DNA of 64,000 nucleotides, taken from Neisseria dentiae (GTDB lineage: Bacteria > Pseudomonadota > Gammaproteobacteria > Burkholderiales > Neisseriaceae). The notes beneath the pieces were generated by a model, which was not told the DNA's origin, searched no databases, and saw nothing but the letters and a program-made list of their open reading frames with translations. The first letter of the stretch is position 1, and the number at the start of each line of letters is the position of its first letter. Location of the stretch: positions 2,604,001-2,668,000 of the forward strand of contig NZ_CP059570.1 in NCBI RefSeq assembly GCF_014055005.1, read 5' to 3'. Both the position numbers and the translations under genes were made by a program. This document shows, in pieces, positions 9,510 to 17,518 of this stretch.

Positions 9510-9827
9510 ATGAGCCACCAAGTGATCCGCAGTGCCGAATTTACCGCCGATCGTGCATGGGGTGCGCTGGACATTGCCAATATGAACGGCACCACCGTGC
9601 GCCTGCATTGGACGGATCAGCCTTATCAATGGCACGTTAACGACGGCGAAGAAGTGTTTGCCGTGATGAGCGGCACGGTAGAAATGCACTATCGAGAGCA
9701 CGGGCAGGAACAAGTGGTGCGCTTGCAGGCGGGCGATATTTTCTTTGCCGGCATCGGCACCGAACACGTGGCCCACCCGCAGGGCGAAGCGCGGATTTTA
9801 GTGATTGAAAAAGAAGGCAGCGTTTAA
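9510..9827 (+). CDS. Cupin domain protein
   Basis: The 105-residue single-domain cupin has the two conserved barrel motifs: WHVNDGEEVFAVMSGTVEMHY (cupin motif 1, residues of about 39-59) and GDIFFAGIGTEHVAHP (cupin motif 2 with the histidine near residue 88). Only some of the usual metal-binding histidines are present, so it may not be a metalloenzyme. The start follows AAAGGAAAACGC. It is the last passenger gene before nuoF. The ligand is unknown. Confidence 0.85.
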   Translation: MSHQVIRSAEFTADRAWGALDIANMNGTTVRLHWTDQPYQWHVNDGEEVFAVMSGTVEMHYREHGQEQVVRLQAGDIFFAGIGTEHVAHPQGEARILVIEKEGSV

Positions 9828-9861
9828 GCCGCATCTCACGCAAGGCCGTCTGAAAACAGCC

Positions 9862-9928
9862 GTAGGTCGGGCATTGATGCCCGACGAATGGTTAGAGATA
9901 TTTTGCCGGGCATCAATGCCCGACCTAC
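9862..9928. repeat. GTAGGTCGGGCAT inverted repeat, copy 2
   Basis: This is a well-preserved copy: GTAGGTCGGGCATTGATGCC on the left, and GGGCATCAATGCCCGACC followed by TAC on the right. It lies between the cupin gene and nuoF and is immediately preceded by a DUS. It could form a cruciform or RNA hairpin. Confidence 0.8.
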
Positions 9929-9986
9929 GAAACCGAACAAAACCGAAATATAGATTGAAGCAAAAGTTAACCGACAGGGCACACAA

Positions 9987-11282
9987 ATGGCTATTTACCA
10001 ATCAGGCGTCATTTTTGACCGAGTGGACACCCAAAACCCGAACTGCTGGACGCTGGAAGAATACGTTAAGCGCGGCGGCTATCAGGCCTTGCGCAAAATC
10101 CTCAGCGAAAAAATCTCGCAAGACGACGTGATTGCCGAAGTGAAAACGTCCGGCTTGCGCGGCCGCGGCGGCGCAGGCTTCCCCACCGGCCTGAAATGGA
10201 GCTTTATGCCCCGTTCGTTCCCGGGCGCCAAATACGTTGTCTGCAACACCGACGAAGGCGAACCCGGCACGTTTAAAGACCGCGACATCATCAACTTCAA
10301 CCCGCACGCCCTGATCGAAGGCATGATTATCGCCGGCTACGCCATGGGCGCCGAAGCAGGCTACAACTATATCCACGGCGAAATCTTCGAAGGCTACCAA
10401 CGCTTTGAAGCCGCGCTGGCCGAAGCGCGCCAAGCCGGTTATCTGGGCAAAAACATCATGGGCTTGGGCTTCGATTTCGAGCTGTTCGCCGCCCATGGCT
10501 ACGGCGCTTACATCTGCGGCGAAGAAACCGCGCTGTTGGAAAGCTTGGAAGGCAAAAAAGGCCAGCCGCGCTTCAAACCGCCGTTTCCCGCTTCATACGG
10601 CCTCTACGGCAAACCCACCACCATCAACAACACCGAAACCTTCGCCTCCGTGCCGTTTATCATCCGCGACGGCGGCAAAACCTTTGCCGACCAAGGCATC
10701 GAAAACGCCGGCGGCACCAAACTGTTTTCCATTTCCGGCCACGTTAACCGCCCCGGCAACTACGAAGTGCCGCTGGGTACGCCGTTTGCCAAGCTGCTGG
10801 AAATGGCCGGCGGCATGAAAGACGGTAAAAAACTCAAAGCCGTGATTCCCGGCGGCTCGTCCGCCCCCGTGCTGCCCGCCGACATCATGATGGGCCTGAA
10901 TATGGATTACGACTCCATCGCCAAAGCCGGCTCCATGCTCGGCTCCGGTGCGGTGATTGTGATGGACGAAGACGTGTGTATGGTGAAAGCACTGGAACGC
11001 TTAAGCTATTTCTACCACGAAGAATCCTGCGGCCAATGCACCCCCTGCCGCGAAGGCACCGGCTGGCTCTACCGCATCGTGCACCGCATCGCCAGCGGCA
11101 AAGGCAAACCCGAAGATTTGGAATTGCTCGACTCCATCGGCAACAATATGGCCGGCCGCACGATTTGCGCGCTGGCCGACGCAGCGGTTTTCCCCGTGCG
11201 CAGTTTTACCAAGCATTTCAGACATGAGTTCGAGCACTATATCGAGCATGGTAAGCCGGCTAAAGAGCATAAGTGGTGCTGA
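9987..11282 (+). CDS. nuoF: NADH-quinone oxidoreductase subunit F
   Basis: NuoF is the catalytic NADH dehydrogenase subunit with FMN and [4Fe-4S] cluster N3. The 431-residue protein shows the FMN/NADH motif GLRGRGGAGFPTGLKW near residue 60, the region VCNTDEGEPGTFKDR, and the cluster motif SCGQCTPCREGTGW near residue 350 with the fourth cysteine in TICALAD. It restarts the nuo series after the four passenger genes, with an ATG preceded by a weak ribosome binding site. It probably depends on transcription reading through the repeats or on a local promoter. Confidence 0.97.
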   Translation: MAIYQSGVIFDRVDTQNPNCWTLEEYVKRGGYQALRKILSEKISQDDVIAEVKTSGLRGRGGAGFPTGLKWSFMPRSFPGAKYVVCNTDEGEPGTFKDRDIINFNPHALIEGMIIAGYAMGAEAGYNYIHGEIFEGYQRFEAALAEARQAGYLGKNIMGLGFDFELFAAHGYGAYICGEETALLESLEGKKGQPRFKPPFPASYGLYGKPTTINNTETFASVPFIIRDGGKTFADQGIENAGGTKLFSISGHVNRPGNYEVPLGTPFAKLLEMAGGMKDGKKLKAVIPGGSSAPVLPADIMMGLNMDYDSIAKAGSMLGSGAVIVMDEDVCMVKALERLSYFYHEESCGQCTPCREGTGWLYRIVHRIASGKGKPEDLELLDSIGNNMAGRTICALADAAVFPVRSFTKHFRHEFEHYIEHGKPAKEHKWC

Positions 11283-11481
11283 TGGTTCAGACGGCATCCG
11301 TTTAAGAGTTTAGATTGGGTTGAAATTCAACAAAAATAAGGCCGTCTGAAATATTGGGTTAGACAACCTAACTTACTTGGAATTATTTGGCCTACCTGCA
11401 AAAAACAAAATGCCTGTCTGAAAAAGTTTTCAGACGGCCTTAAGCAAAAACCTTTAAAAATCCGTAACTAGGAAACACACC

Positions 11482-13740
11482 ATGTTACAAATCGAAATCG
11501 ACGGTAAACAGATTGCAGTCAAGCAGGGCGCGACTGTGATGGAAGCGGCGCACGAATTGGGCACCTATATTCCGCACTTCTGCTACCACAAAAAATTGTC
11601 TATCGCCGCCAACTGCCGCATGTGTTTGGTGGAAGTGGAAAAAGCCCCCAAACCGCTGCCTGCCTGCGCCACGCCGGTAACCGACGGCATGGTGGTGCAC
11701 ACCCATTCGGCCAAGGCCAAACAGGCGCAGGCCGGCGTGATGGAGTTTCTGCTCATCAACCACCCGCTCGACTGCCCCATTTGCGACCAGGGCGGCGAAT
11801 GCCAGTTGCAGGATTTGGCCGTGGGCTACGGCAATTCCGCCAGCCGCTACACCGAAGAGAAGCGCTCGGTGGCCGGCAAAGATATGGGGCCGCTGGTTTC
11901 CGCCGCAGAAATGAGCCGCTGCATCCACTGCACCCGCTGCGTGCGCTTTACCGAAGAAATCGCCGGTATGCAGGAAATCGCCATGGCCAACCGCGGCGAG
12001 TTTTCCGAAATCATGCCGTTTATCGGCAAAGCGGTGGAAACCGAATTATCGGGCAACGTGATTGATTTGTGTCCCGTCGGCGCGCTTACCAGCAAACCGT
12101 TCCGTTATGATGCGCGCTCGTGGGAGTTGAGCCGCCGCAAATCGATTTCCGCCCATGACGCGCTGGGCAGCAACCTGATCGTGCAAACCAAAGACCACAC
12201 CGTGCGCCGCGTGCTGCCGCTGGAAAACGAAGCCATCAACGAATGCTGGATTGCCGACCGCGACCGTTTCGCCTATGAAGGCCTGTATCACGAAAGCCGT
12301 CTGAAAACGCCGAAAATCAAACACGGTGGCGAATGGCACGAAGTGGACTGGCAAACCGCGCTGGAATATGTGAAGAAAACGCTGGAATGCATCGCCAAAG
12401 AAGACGGCCAAGACCAAATCGGCATCTGGGCCAATCCGGCGAACACCGTGGAAGAGCTGTATCTGGCGAAAAAACTGGCTGACGGCTTGGGCATCAAGCA
12501 TTTCGACACCCGCCTGATGCAGCAGGACAACCGCCTTGCCGGCAGCCTGCAAGGCGCACAATGGCTGGGCCAGAGCATCGAAGATTTGGGTAATGCCGAC
12601 GCCGTATTGGTGGTGGGCGCCCACCTGCGCAAAGAGCAGCCGCTGCTAACCGCCCGTCTGCGCCGCGCCGCCAAGTCTTATATGGCCCTGAGCGTGATTG
12701 CCAGCAGCAGGGAAGAGCTGCATATGCCGCTGTTCGCGCACGAAGTATTGCACCCCAACGATTGGGCGGATTTCTTAAGCAAACTGGCGCAAGACACGCA
12801 AAGCGCCGTTTCAGACGGCCTCAAGCAGGCTGAAAAAGCCGCCGTGATCTTGGGGGCGGAAGCGCAAAACCATCCCGACTACGCCGCGATTTACGCCGCC
12901 GCGCAACAACTGGCCGCCGCCACCGGCGCCGTGTTGGGTATTCTGCCGCAGGCCGCCAACAGTGTGGGCGCAGATGTGTTGGGCGTGAACGGCGGCCAAA
13001 CCGTGCAGGAAATGCTGGCACAGCCGAAAAAAGCCGTGCTGCTTTTGAACGTGGAGCCGGAAATCGACGTGGCGGGCGGCGCCAAAGTTGTGGCCGCGCT
13101 GAAACAGGCGCAAAGCGTGATGGCGTTCACCCCGTTTGAAAGCGAAACCTTGCGCGAAGTGTGCGACGTGATGCTGCCGGTTGCGCCGTTTGCCGAAACT
13201 TCGGGCAGCTTTATCAATATGGAAGGCCGCCTGCAATCGTTCCACGGCGTGGTGAAAGGTTTGGCCGACAGCCGCCCCTTGTGGAAAGTATTGCGCGTGT
13301 TGGGCAATGTGTTTGAATTGAGCGGTTTTGAATACGACAGCAGCGAACAGGTGCTGAAAGAAGCCGTTGGGCAAGAAGGCCTGTCTGAAAAACTGAATAA
13401 CCAAAGCACTTGGCAGGGCGCAAGCGTTCAGACGGCCTCTGAACTGGTGCGCGTGGGCGGCGTCGGTATTTACCACACCGATGCGCTGGTGCGCCGTTCG
13501 GCACCGCTGCAAGCCACCAGCCATGCGCAAACCCCCGCCGCCCGTGTGCATCCGAACACGCTGGCTAAGCTCGGCCTGCAAGACGGCGAGCGTGCGCAGG
13601 CCGTGCAAGGCGGTGCGCGCGTTGACGTGAGCGTGGCGGCCGATGCGCACCTGCCCGAAAACGTGGTGTATCTGCCGCTGCATACCGCAAATGCCGCGCT
13701 GGGTGCGTTAATGAACCGCATTGAATTGGAAAGGGCATAA
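11482..13740 (+). CDS. nuoG: NADH-quinone oxidoreductase subunit G
   Basis: NuoG is the large iron-sulfur subunit of the NADH module. The 752-residue protein begins with a ferredoxin-like [2Fe-2S] site (Cys 34, 45, 48, 62), then the His/Cys N5-type motif HPLDCPICDQGGEC, then the [4Fe-4S] ligands CIHCTRC and CPVGAL. The remainder is a molybdopterin-oxidoreductase-like domain without catalytic cofactor function. The start follows TAGGAAACAC. Two perfect DUS copies (12810-12821 and 13427-13438) are translated in frame. It is two bases from nuoH. Confidence 0.97.
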   Translation: MLQIEIDGKQIAVKQGATVMEAAHELGTYIPHFCYHKKLSIAANCRMCLVEVEKAPKPLPACATPVTDGMVVHTHSAKAKQAQAGVMEFLLINHPLDCPICDQGGECQLQDLAVGYGNSASRYTEEKRSVAGKDMGPLVSAAEMSRCIHCTRCVRFTEEIAGMQEIAMANRGEFSEIMPFIGKAVETELSGNVIDLCPVGALTSKPFRYDARSWELSRRKSISAHDALGSNLIVQTKDHTVRRVLPLENEAINECWIADRDRFAYEGLYHESRLKTPKIKHGGEWHEVDWQTALEYVKKTLECIAKEDGQDQIGIWANPANTVEELYLAKKLADGLGIKHFDTRLMQQDNRLAGSLQGAQWLGQSIEDLGNADAVLVVGAHLRKEQPLLTARLRRAAKSYMALSVIASSREELHMPLFAHEVLHPNDWADFLSKLAQDTQSAVSDGLKQAEKAAVILGAEAQNHPDYAAIYAAAQQLAAATGAVLGILPQAANSVGADVLGVNGGQTVQEMLAQPKKAVLLLNVEPEIDVAGGAKVVAALKQAQSVMAFTPFESETLREVCDVMLPVAPFAETSGSFINMEGRLQSFHGVVKGLADSRPLWKVLRVLGNVFELSGFEYDSSEQVLKEAVGQEGLSEKLNNQSTWQGASVQTASELVRVGGVGIYHTDALVRRSAPLQATSHAQTPAARVHPNTLAKLGLQDGERAQAVQGGARVDVSVAADAHLPENVVYLPLHTANAALGALMNRIELERA

Positions 13741-13742
13741 TC

Positions 13743-14819
13743 ATGCAAGAGTGGTTCCAAGCCTTGTTTGCCACGCAGCTCGGAATGGGCGCGCTGGGCA
13801 ACGATGTCGGCCTGGTGGTGTCGATTATCGTAAAAATCGTGATTATCCTGATTCCGCTGATTCTCACCGTGGCCTACCTCACTTATTTCGAGCGCAAGGT
13901 AATCGGCTATATGCAGCTGCGCGTCGGCCCCAACGTAACCGGCCCGTTCGGCCTGATCCAGCCGTTTGCCGACGTGTTCAAACTGCTGTTTAAAGAAGTA
14001 ACCCGCCCCAAGCTGTCGAACAAAGCCCTGTTCTATATCGGCCCGATGATGTCGCTTGCCCCTGCGTTTGCTGCGTGGGCGGTGATTCCGTTCAGCAGCG
14101 AATGGTGGCTCACCAACGTTAACGCCGGCCTGCTGTTTATTCTGATGATTACTTCGCTGTCGGTGTATGGCGTGATTATCGCCGGTTGGGCATCCAACTC
14201 GAAATATTCGTTTTTGGGTGCGATGCGTTCTTCGGCCCAAACCATTTCCTACGAAATCGCCATGGGTGCGGCTTTGGTGGGCGTGGTGATGGTGTCGGGC
14301 AGCCTGAACTTTATCGATATCGTAGAAGGGCAGAGCAAGGGCATTGCCGGCGGTTCGATTTTTTCTTGGAACTGGCTGCCGCTGTTTCCGCTGTTTATCG
14401 TTTACCTGATTTCCGCCGTGGCCGAAACCAACCGCGCCCCGTTCGACGTGGCCGAGGGCGAATCGGAAATCGTGGCCGGTTTCCACGTGGAATATTCCGG
14501 CTTCGCGTTTGCGCTCTTCTTTTTGGCGGAATATATTTTCATGATTCTGATTGCCGCGCTCACTTCGCTGATGTTTTTGGGCGGCTGGCTCTCGCCTTTT
14601 CCGCAAAGCTGGGGCTTTATCGGCACGCCGGGCGCATTCTGGATGTTTGTGAAAATGGCCTTTATTCTTTACGGCTATTTGTGGATACGCGCCACTTTCC
14701 CGCGCTACCGCTACGACCAAATCATGCGTTTGGGCTGGAAGGTGTTGATTCCCATCGGCTTTATCGGCATCGTGGTGCTCGGCTTGTGGATGATTTCGCC
14801 GCTGAGTTTGTGGAAATAA
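13743..14819 (+). CDS. nuoH: NADH-quinone oxidoreductase subunit H
   Basis: NuoH is the membrane subunit that forms the heel of complex I and the entry to the quinone chamber. The 358-residue protein has about eight transmembrane helices and the conserved signature EVTRPKLSNK plus the charged loop AETNRAPFDVAEGESEIVAG. The ATG is two bases after the nuoG stop, so expression is coupled to nuoG. A DUS follows the stop codon. Confidence 0.97.
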   Translation: MQEWFQALFATQLGMGALGNDVGLVVSIIVKIVIILIPLILTVAYLTYFERKVIGYMQLRVGPNVTGPFGLIQPFADVFKLLFKEVTRPKLSNKALFYIGPMMSLAPAFAAWAVIPFSSEWWLTNVNAGLLFILMITSLSVYGVIIAGWASNSKYSFLGAMRSSAQTISYEIAMGAALVGVVMVSGSLNFIDIVEGQSKGIAGGSIFSWNWLPLFPLFIVYLISAVAETNRAPFDVAEGESEIVAGFHVEYSGFAFALFFLAEYIFMILIAALTSLMFLGGWLSPFPQSWGFIGTPGAFWMFVKMAFILYGYLWIRATFPRYRYDQIMRLGWKVLIPIGFIGIVVLGLWMISPLSLWK

Positions 14820-14885
14820 CAGGCCGTCTGAAACCCCGAACAAACAGTTAATAAACACAAACCCCTATCCAAAAGGGTAATCGAT

Positions 14886-15365
14886 ATGGCAAACCTAGTA
14901 AAAACCTTTCTGCTCGGCGAATTGGTGAAAGGCATGGGCGTAACGCTCAAAAACTTCTTCGCCCGCAAAGAAACGATTATGTTCCCCGAAGAGAAAACGC
15001 CGCAGTCGGTGCGCTTTCGCGGGCTGCACGCGCAGCGTCGCTATCCCAACGGCGAAGAGCGCTGCATCGCCTGCAAACTGTGTGAAGCGGTTTGCCCGGC
15101 GATGGCCATCAATATCGAATCGGAGCAGCGCGAAGACGGCACCCGCCGCACCACCCGCTACGATATCGACTTGACCAAGTGTATTTTCTGCGGCTTCTGC
15201 GAAGAAGCCTGCCCGGTGGACGCGATTGTGGAAACCCATATTCTCGAATACCACGGCGAAAAACGCGGCGATCTGTATTACACCAAACCCATGCTGCTGG
15301 CCATCGGCGATAAATACGAAAACGAAATCGCCAAACGCAAAGCGGCCGACGCGCCTTACCGATAA
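14886..15365 (+). CDS. nuoI: NADH-quinone oxidoreductase subunit I
   Basis: NuoI carries the two [4Fe-4S] clusters N6a and N6b that relay electrons to N2. The 159-residue protein has two ferredoxin motifs: CIACKLCEAVCP near residue 60 and CIFCGFCEEACP near residue 99. An amphipathic N-terminus anchors it to NuoH in the family. It is followed by a DUS and then a small VOC gene before nuoJ. Confidence 0.97.
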   Translation: MANLVKTFLLGELVKGMGVTLKNFFARKETIMFPEEKTPQSVRFRGLHAQRRYPNGEERCIACKLCEAVCPAMAINIESEQREDGTRRTTRYDIDLTKCIFCGFCEEACPVDAIVETHILEYHGEKRGDLYYTKPMLLAIGDKYENEIAKRKAADAPYR

Positions 15366-15444
15366 GGCCGTCTGAAAAATTGATGGGGTAGGCCGGACAA
15401 TCTGTTCCACGGATTTTCTGCCCACGCGAAGAGGATTAATTGCG

Positions 15445-15789
15445 ATGAAACTGTTTAAAACCGCCGGTTTGGTTTCCGTTGTCGGCGTATCCGATTTTCA
15501 AACCGCTTTGGCGTGGTACGGCAAATGGCTGGGCAAACCCGACGAAATGCCTGCGGAAAATATGGCCGAATGGCTGATTGCCGAATATGCTTGGCTGCAA
15601 TTGGACGGCAGCAAAACCCCGGGTTCGGATGCCGTTGTGATTACCGTAGAAAATGTCGCCTCCTGCCGTGATGCCCTGATTGCGGCGGGAATCGAAGCAG
15701 GTGAAATAACCGATTGGGAAGTTGTGCTGACCTGTGATTTGAACGACCCCGACGGCAACAGGATTTCGCTGGCGCAGATTGTTGCATAA
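15445..15789 (+). CDS. VOC superfamily protein (glyoxalase-like)
   Basis: The 114-residue protein has a single glyoxalase/bleomycin-resistance domain: the start VSVVGVSDFQTALAWYGKWLG, the central DAVVITVENVASCRDALIAAG, and the end LNDPDGNRISLAQIV. One Glu/Asp of a typical metal site can be recognised, but the substrate cannot. The start follows AGAGGATTAATTGCG. It is a passenger between nuoI and nuoJ and is not similar enough to the VOC gene at 8064 to suggest recent duplication. Confidence 0.82.
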   Translation: MKLFKTAGLVSVVGVSDFQTALAWYGKWLGKPDEMPAENMAEWLIAEYAWLQLDGSKTPGSDAVVITVENVASCRDALIAAGIEAGEITDWEVVLTCDLNDPDGNRISLAQIVA

Positions 15790-15868
15790 AGCCTTGTTTC
15801 AGACGGCATCAAGGCCGTTTGAAAGCTCCGGATAAAGATTAAAAAACCAACCGAGAAAGAGCAATTTT

Positions 15869-16525
15869 ATGACCTTCTCCCTGATTATGTTTTACGTTTT
15901 GGCTGCCATGATACTCTTCGGCGCGCTGAAAACCGTAACCGTAAAAAACCCTGTGCATGCGGCGCTGTATCTGGTGCTCACTTTCTGCGTGAGCGCGCTG
16001 ATGTGGATGCTGATGCAGGCCGAATTCTTGGGCATCACGCTGGTGTTGGTGTATGTGGGCGCGGTGATGGTGCTGTTCCTGTTTGTGGTGATGATGCTGA
16101 ACATCGACATCGAAGAAATGCGCGCGGGCTTTTGGCGTCATGCGCCGGTGGCCGGTTTGGTGGGTGTGCTGATGTCGGTGGCGCTGATTCTGATTTTGGT
16201 TAACCCGAAAACCAATCTGGCCGCGTTCGGCGCGATGAAAGAGATTCCCGCCGATTACAGCAACGTGCGCGATTTGGGCAACCAGCTCTACACCACTTAC
16301 CTGCTGCCGTTCGAGTTGGCGGGCGTGCTGCTGGTGTTGGGCATGGTGGCGGCGATTGCGCTGGTGCACCGCAAAACGTTTAACCCCAAAGCCATCAATC
16401 CTGCCGATCAGGTGAAAGTCAATGCCAAAGAAGGCCGTTTGCGTATGGTGAAAATGGAAGCCGTCAGGCCGTCTGAAACGGCAGGCGAAACGGATTCGGA
16501 CGGCAAAGAGGAGGGCAAAGCATGA
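15869..16525 (+). CDS. nuoJ: NADH-quinone oxidoreductase subunit J
   Basis: NuoJ is a five-helix membrane subunit. The 218-residue protein has the conserved helix-three region FLGITLVLVYVGAVMVLFLFVVMML, which includes the pi-bulge region of the family, here described by positions of about 49-75. The C-terminal tail of about 40 residues is charged and contains a complete DUS (16466-16477) read in frame as RPSE. The gene overlaps nuoK by four bases (ATGA). Confidence 0.95.
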   Translation: MTFSLIMFYVLAAMILFGALKTVTVKNPVHAALYLVLTFCVSALMWMLMQAEFLGITLVLVYVGAVMVLFLFVVMMLNIDIEEMRAGFWRHAPVAGLVGVLMSVALILILVNPKTNLAAFGAMKEIPADYSNVRDLGNQLYTTYLLPFELAGVLLVLGMVAAIALVHRKTFNPKAINPADQVKVNAKEGRLRMVKMEAVRPSETAGETDSDGKEEGKA

Positions 16526-16827
16526 TTACCTTAACGCATTATCTGGTTTTGGCCGCGCTTCTGTTCGGCATCAGCGCCATGGGCATCTTCATGAACCGCA
16601 AAAACGTGCTGATTCTGCTGATGTCGATCGAATTGATGCTGCTGGCGGTAAACTTCAACTTTATCGCGTTTTCGCAATACTTGGGCGACACAGCAGGGCA
16701 GATTTTCGTGTTTTTCATCTTAACCGTGGCCGCCGCAGAATCCGCCATCGGCTTGGCGATTATGGTGCTGGTGTTCCGCAACCGCAATACGATTAACGTG
16801 GCCGATTTGGATACCTTGAAAGGCTGA
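16522..16827 (+). CDS. nuoK: NADH-quinone oxidoreductase subunit K
   Basis: NuoK is a small MrpC-like membrane subunit with three transmembrane helices and two conserved glutamates involved in proton transfer. They are visible in the 101-residue protein in MSIELMLLAVNFN and VAAAESAIGLAIMV. It starts at the ATG within the ATGA overlap with nuoJ. It is followed by a DUS and the fic gene. Confidence 0.97.
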   Translation: MITLTHYLVLAALLFGISAMGIFMNRKNVLILLMSIELMLLAVNFNFIAFSQYLGDTAGQIFVFFILTVAAAESAIGLAIMVLVFRNRNTINVADLDTLKG

Positions 16828-16879
16828 CGGGCAGGGCAACCTAAACCAAGGCCGTCTGAAAACCCAAGCGGGATGAGAG

Positions 16880-17425
16880 ATGAAATCCATCGACGAGCAA
16901 AGCCTGCAAAATGCTTACCGTCTGTTTGAAAGCGGCGATATAAACCGAATCGAAGCCGGCACGACGGCAGGCTTGCAGCAGATTCACCGTTATCTCTTCG
17001 GCGGGCTGTATGAATTTGCCGGAGAAATCAGGGAAAACGATATTTCAAAAGGCGGTTTCCGTTTTGCCAACGCCCTTTACCTGAAAGAAGCGTTGGCTAA
17101 AATCGAGCAGATGCCGGAGCGGAATTTTGAAGAAATCATCGCCAAATATGTTGAAATGAACATTGCCCACCCGTTTTTGGAAGGCAGCGGCAGAAGCACC
17201 CGTATTTGGCTGGATTTGGTGTTGAAGAAAAACCTGAAAAAAGTAGTGGATTGGCAGAACGTTGATAAAACCCTTTATTTGCAGGCGATGGAGCGCAGCC
17301 CCGTCAACGATTTGGAATTGCGCTTTTTATTGCAGAACAACCTGACCGATGATGTGGACAACCGCGAGATGATATTTAAAGGCATCGAGCAGTCGTATTA
17401 TTACGAAGGGTATGAAAAGAGCTGA
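16880..17425 (+). CDS. fic: Class III Fic AMP-transferase with C-terminal inhibitory motif
   Basis: The 181-residue protein is a close relative of the meningococcal Fic protein NmFic, which transfers AMP to target proteins (DNA gyrase subunit B in published work) and is held inactive by a C-terminal helix and by tetramer formation. The active loop is HPFLEGSGRSTR at residues 97-108, with catalytic His97. The usual GNGR is GSGR here, a single AAC to AGC-type change. The class III inhibitory motif SxxxEG is present as SYYYEG at residues 172-177. An in-frame TGA just upstream fixes the ATG at 16880 as the earliest start. It lies between nuoK and nuoL, as I recall for meningococcus. No separate antitoxin is visible, as expected for class III. 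Confidence 0.93.
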   Translation: MKSIDEQSLQNAYRLFESGDINRIEAGTTAGLQQIHRYLFGGLYEFAGEIRENDISKGGFRFANALYLKEALAKIEQMPERNFEEIIAKYVEMNIAHPFLEGSGRSTRIWLDLVLKKNLKKVVDWQNVDKTLYLQAMERSPVNDLELRFLLQNNLTDDVDNREMIFKGIEQSYYYEGYEKS

Positions 17426-17518
17426 AAGGCCGTCTGAAAACAACCTGCAAATTGAAAACACAAGATTTAAAACAAACCGATTGAACCCTTAACCCCACCA
17501 AGCAGATAAGGTTAAAAA

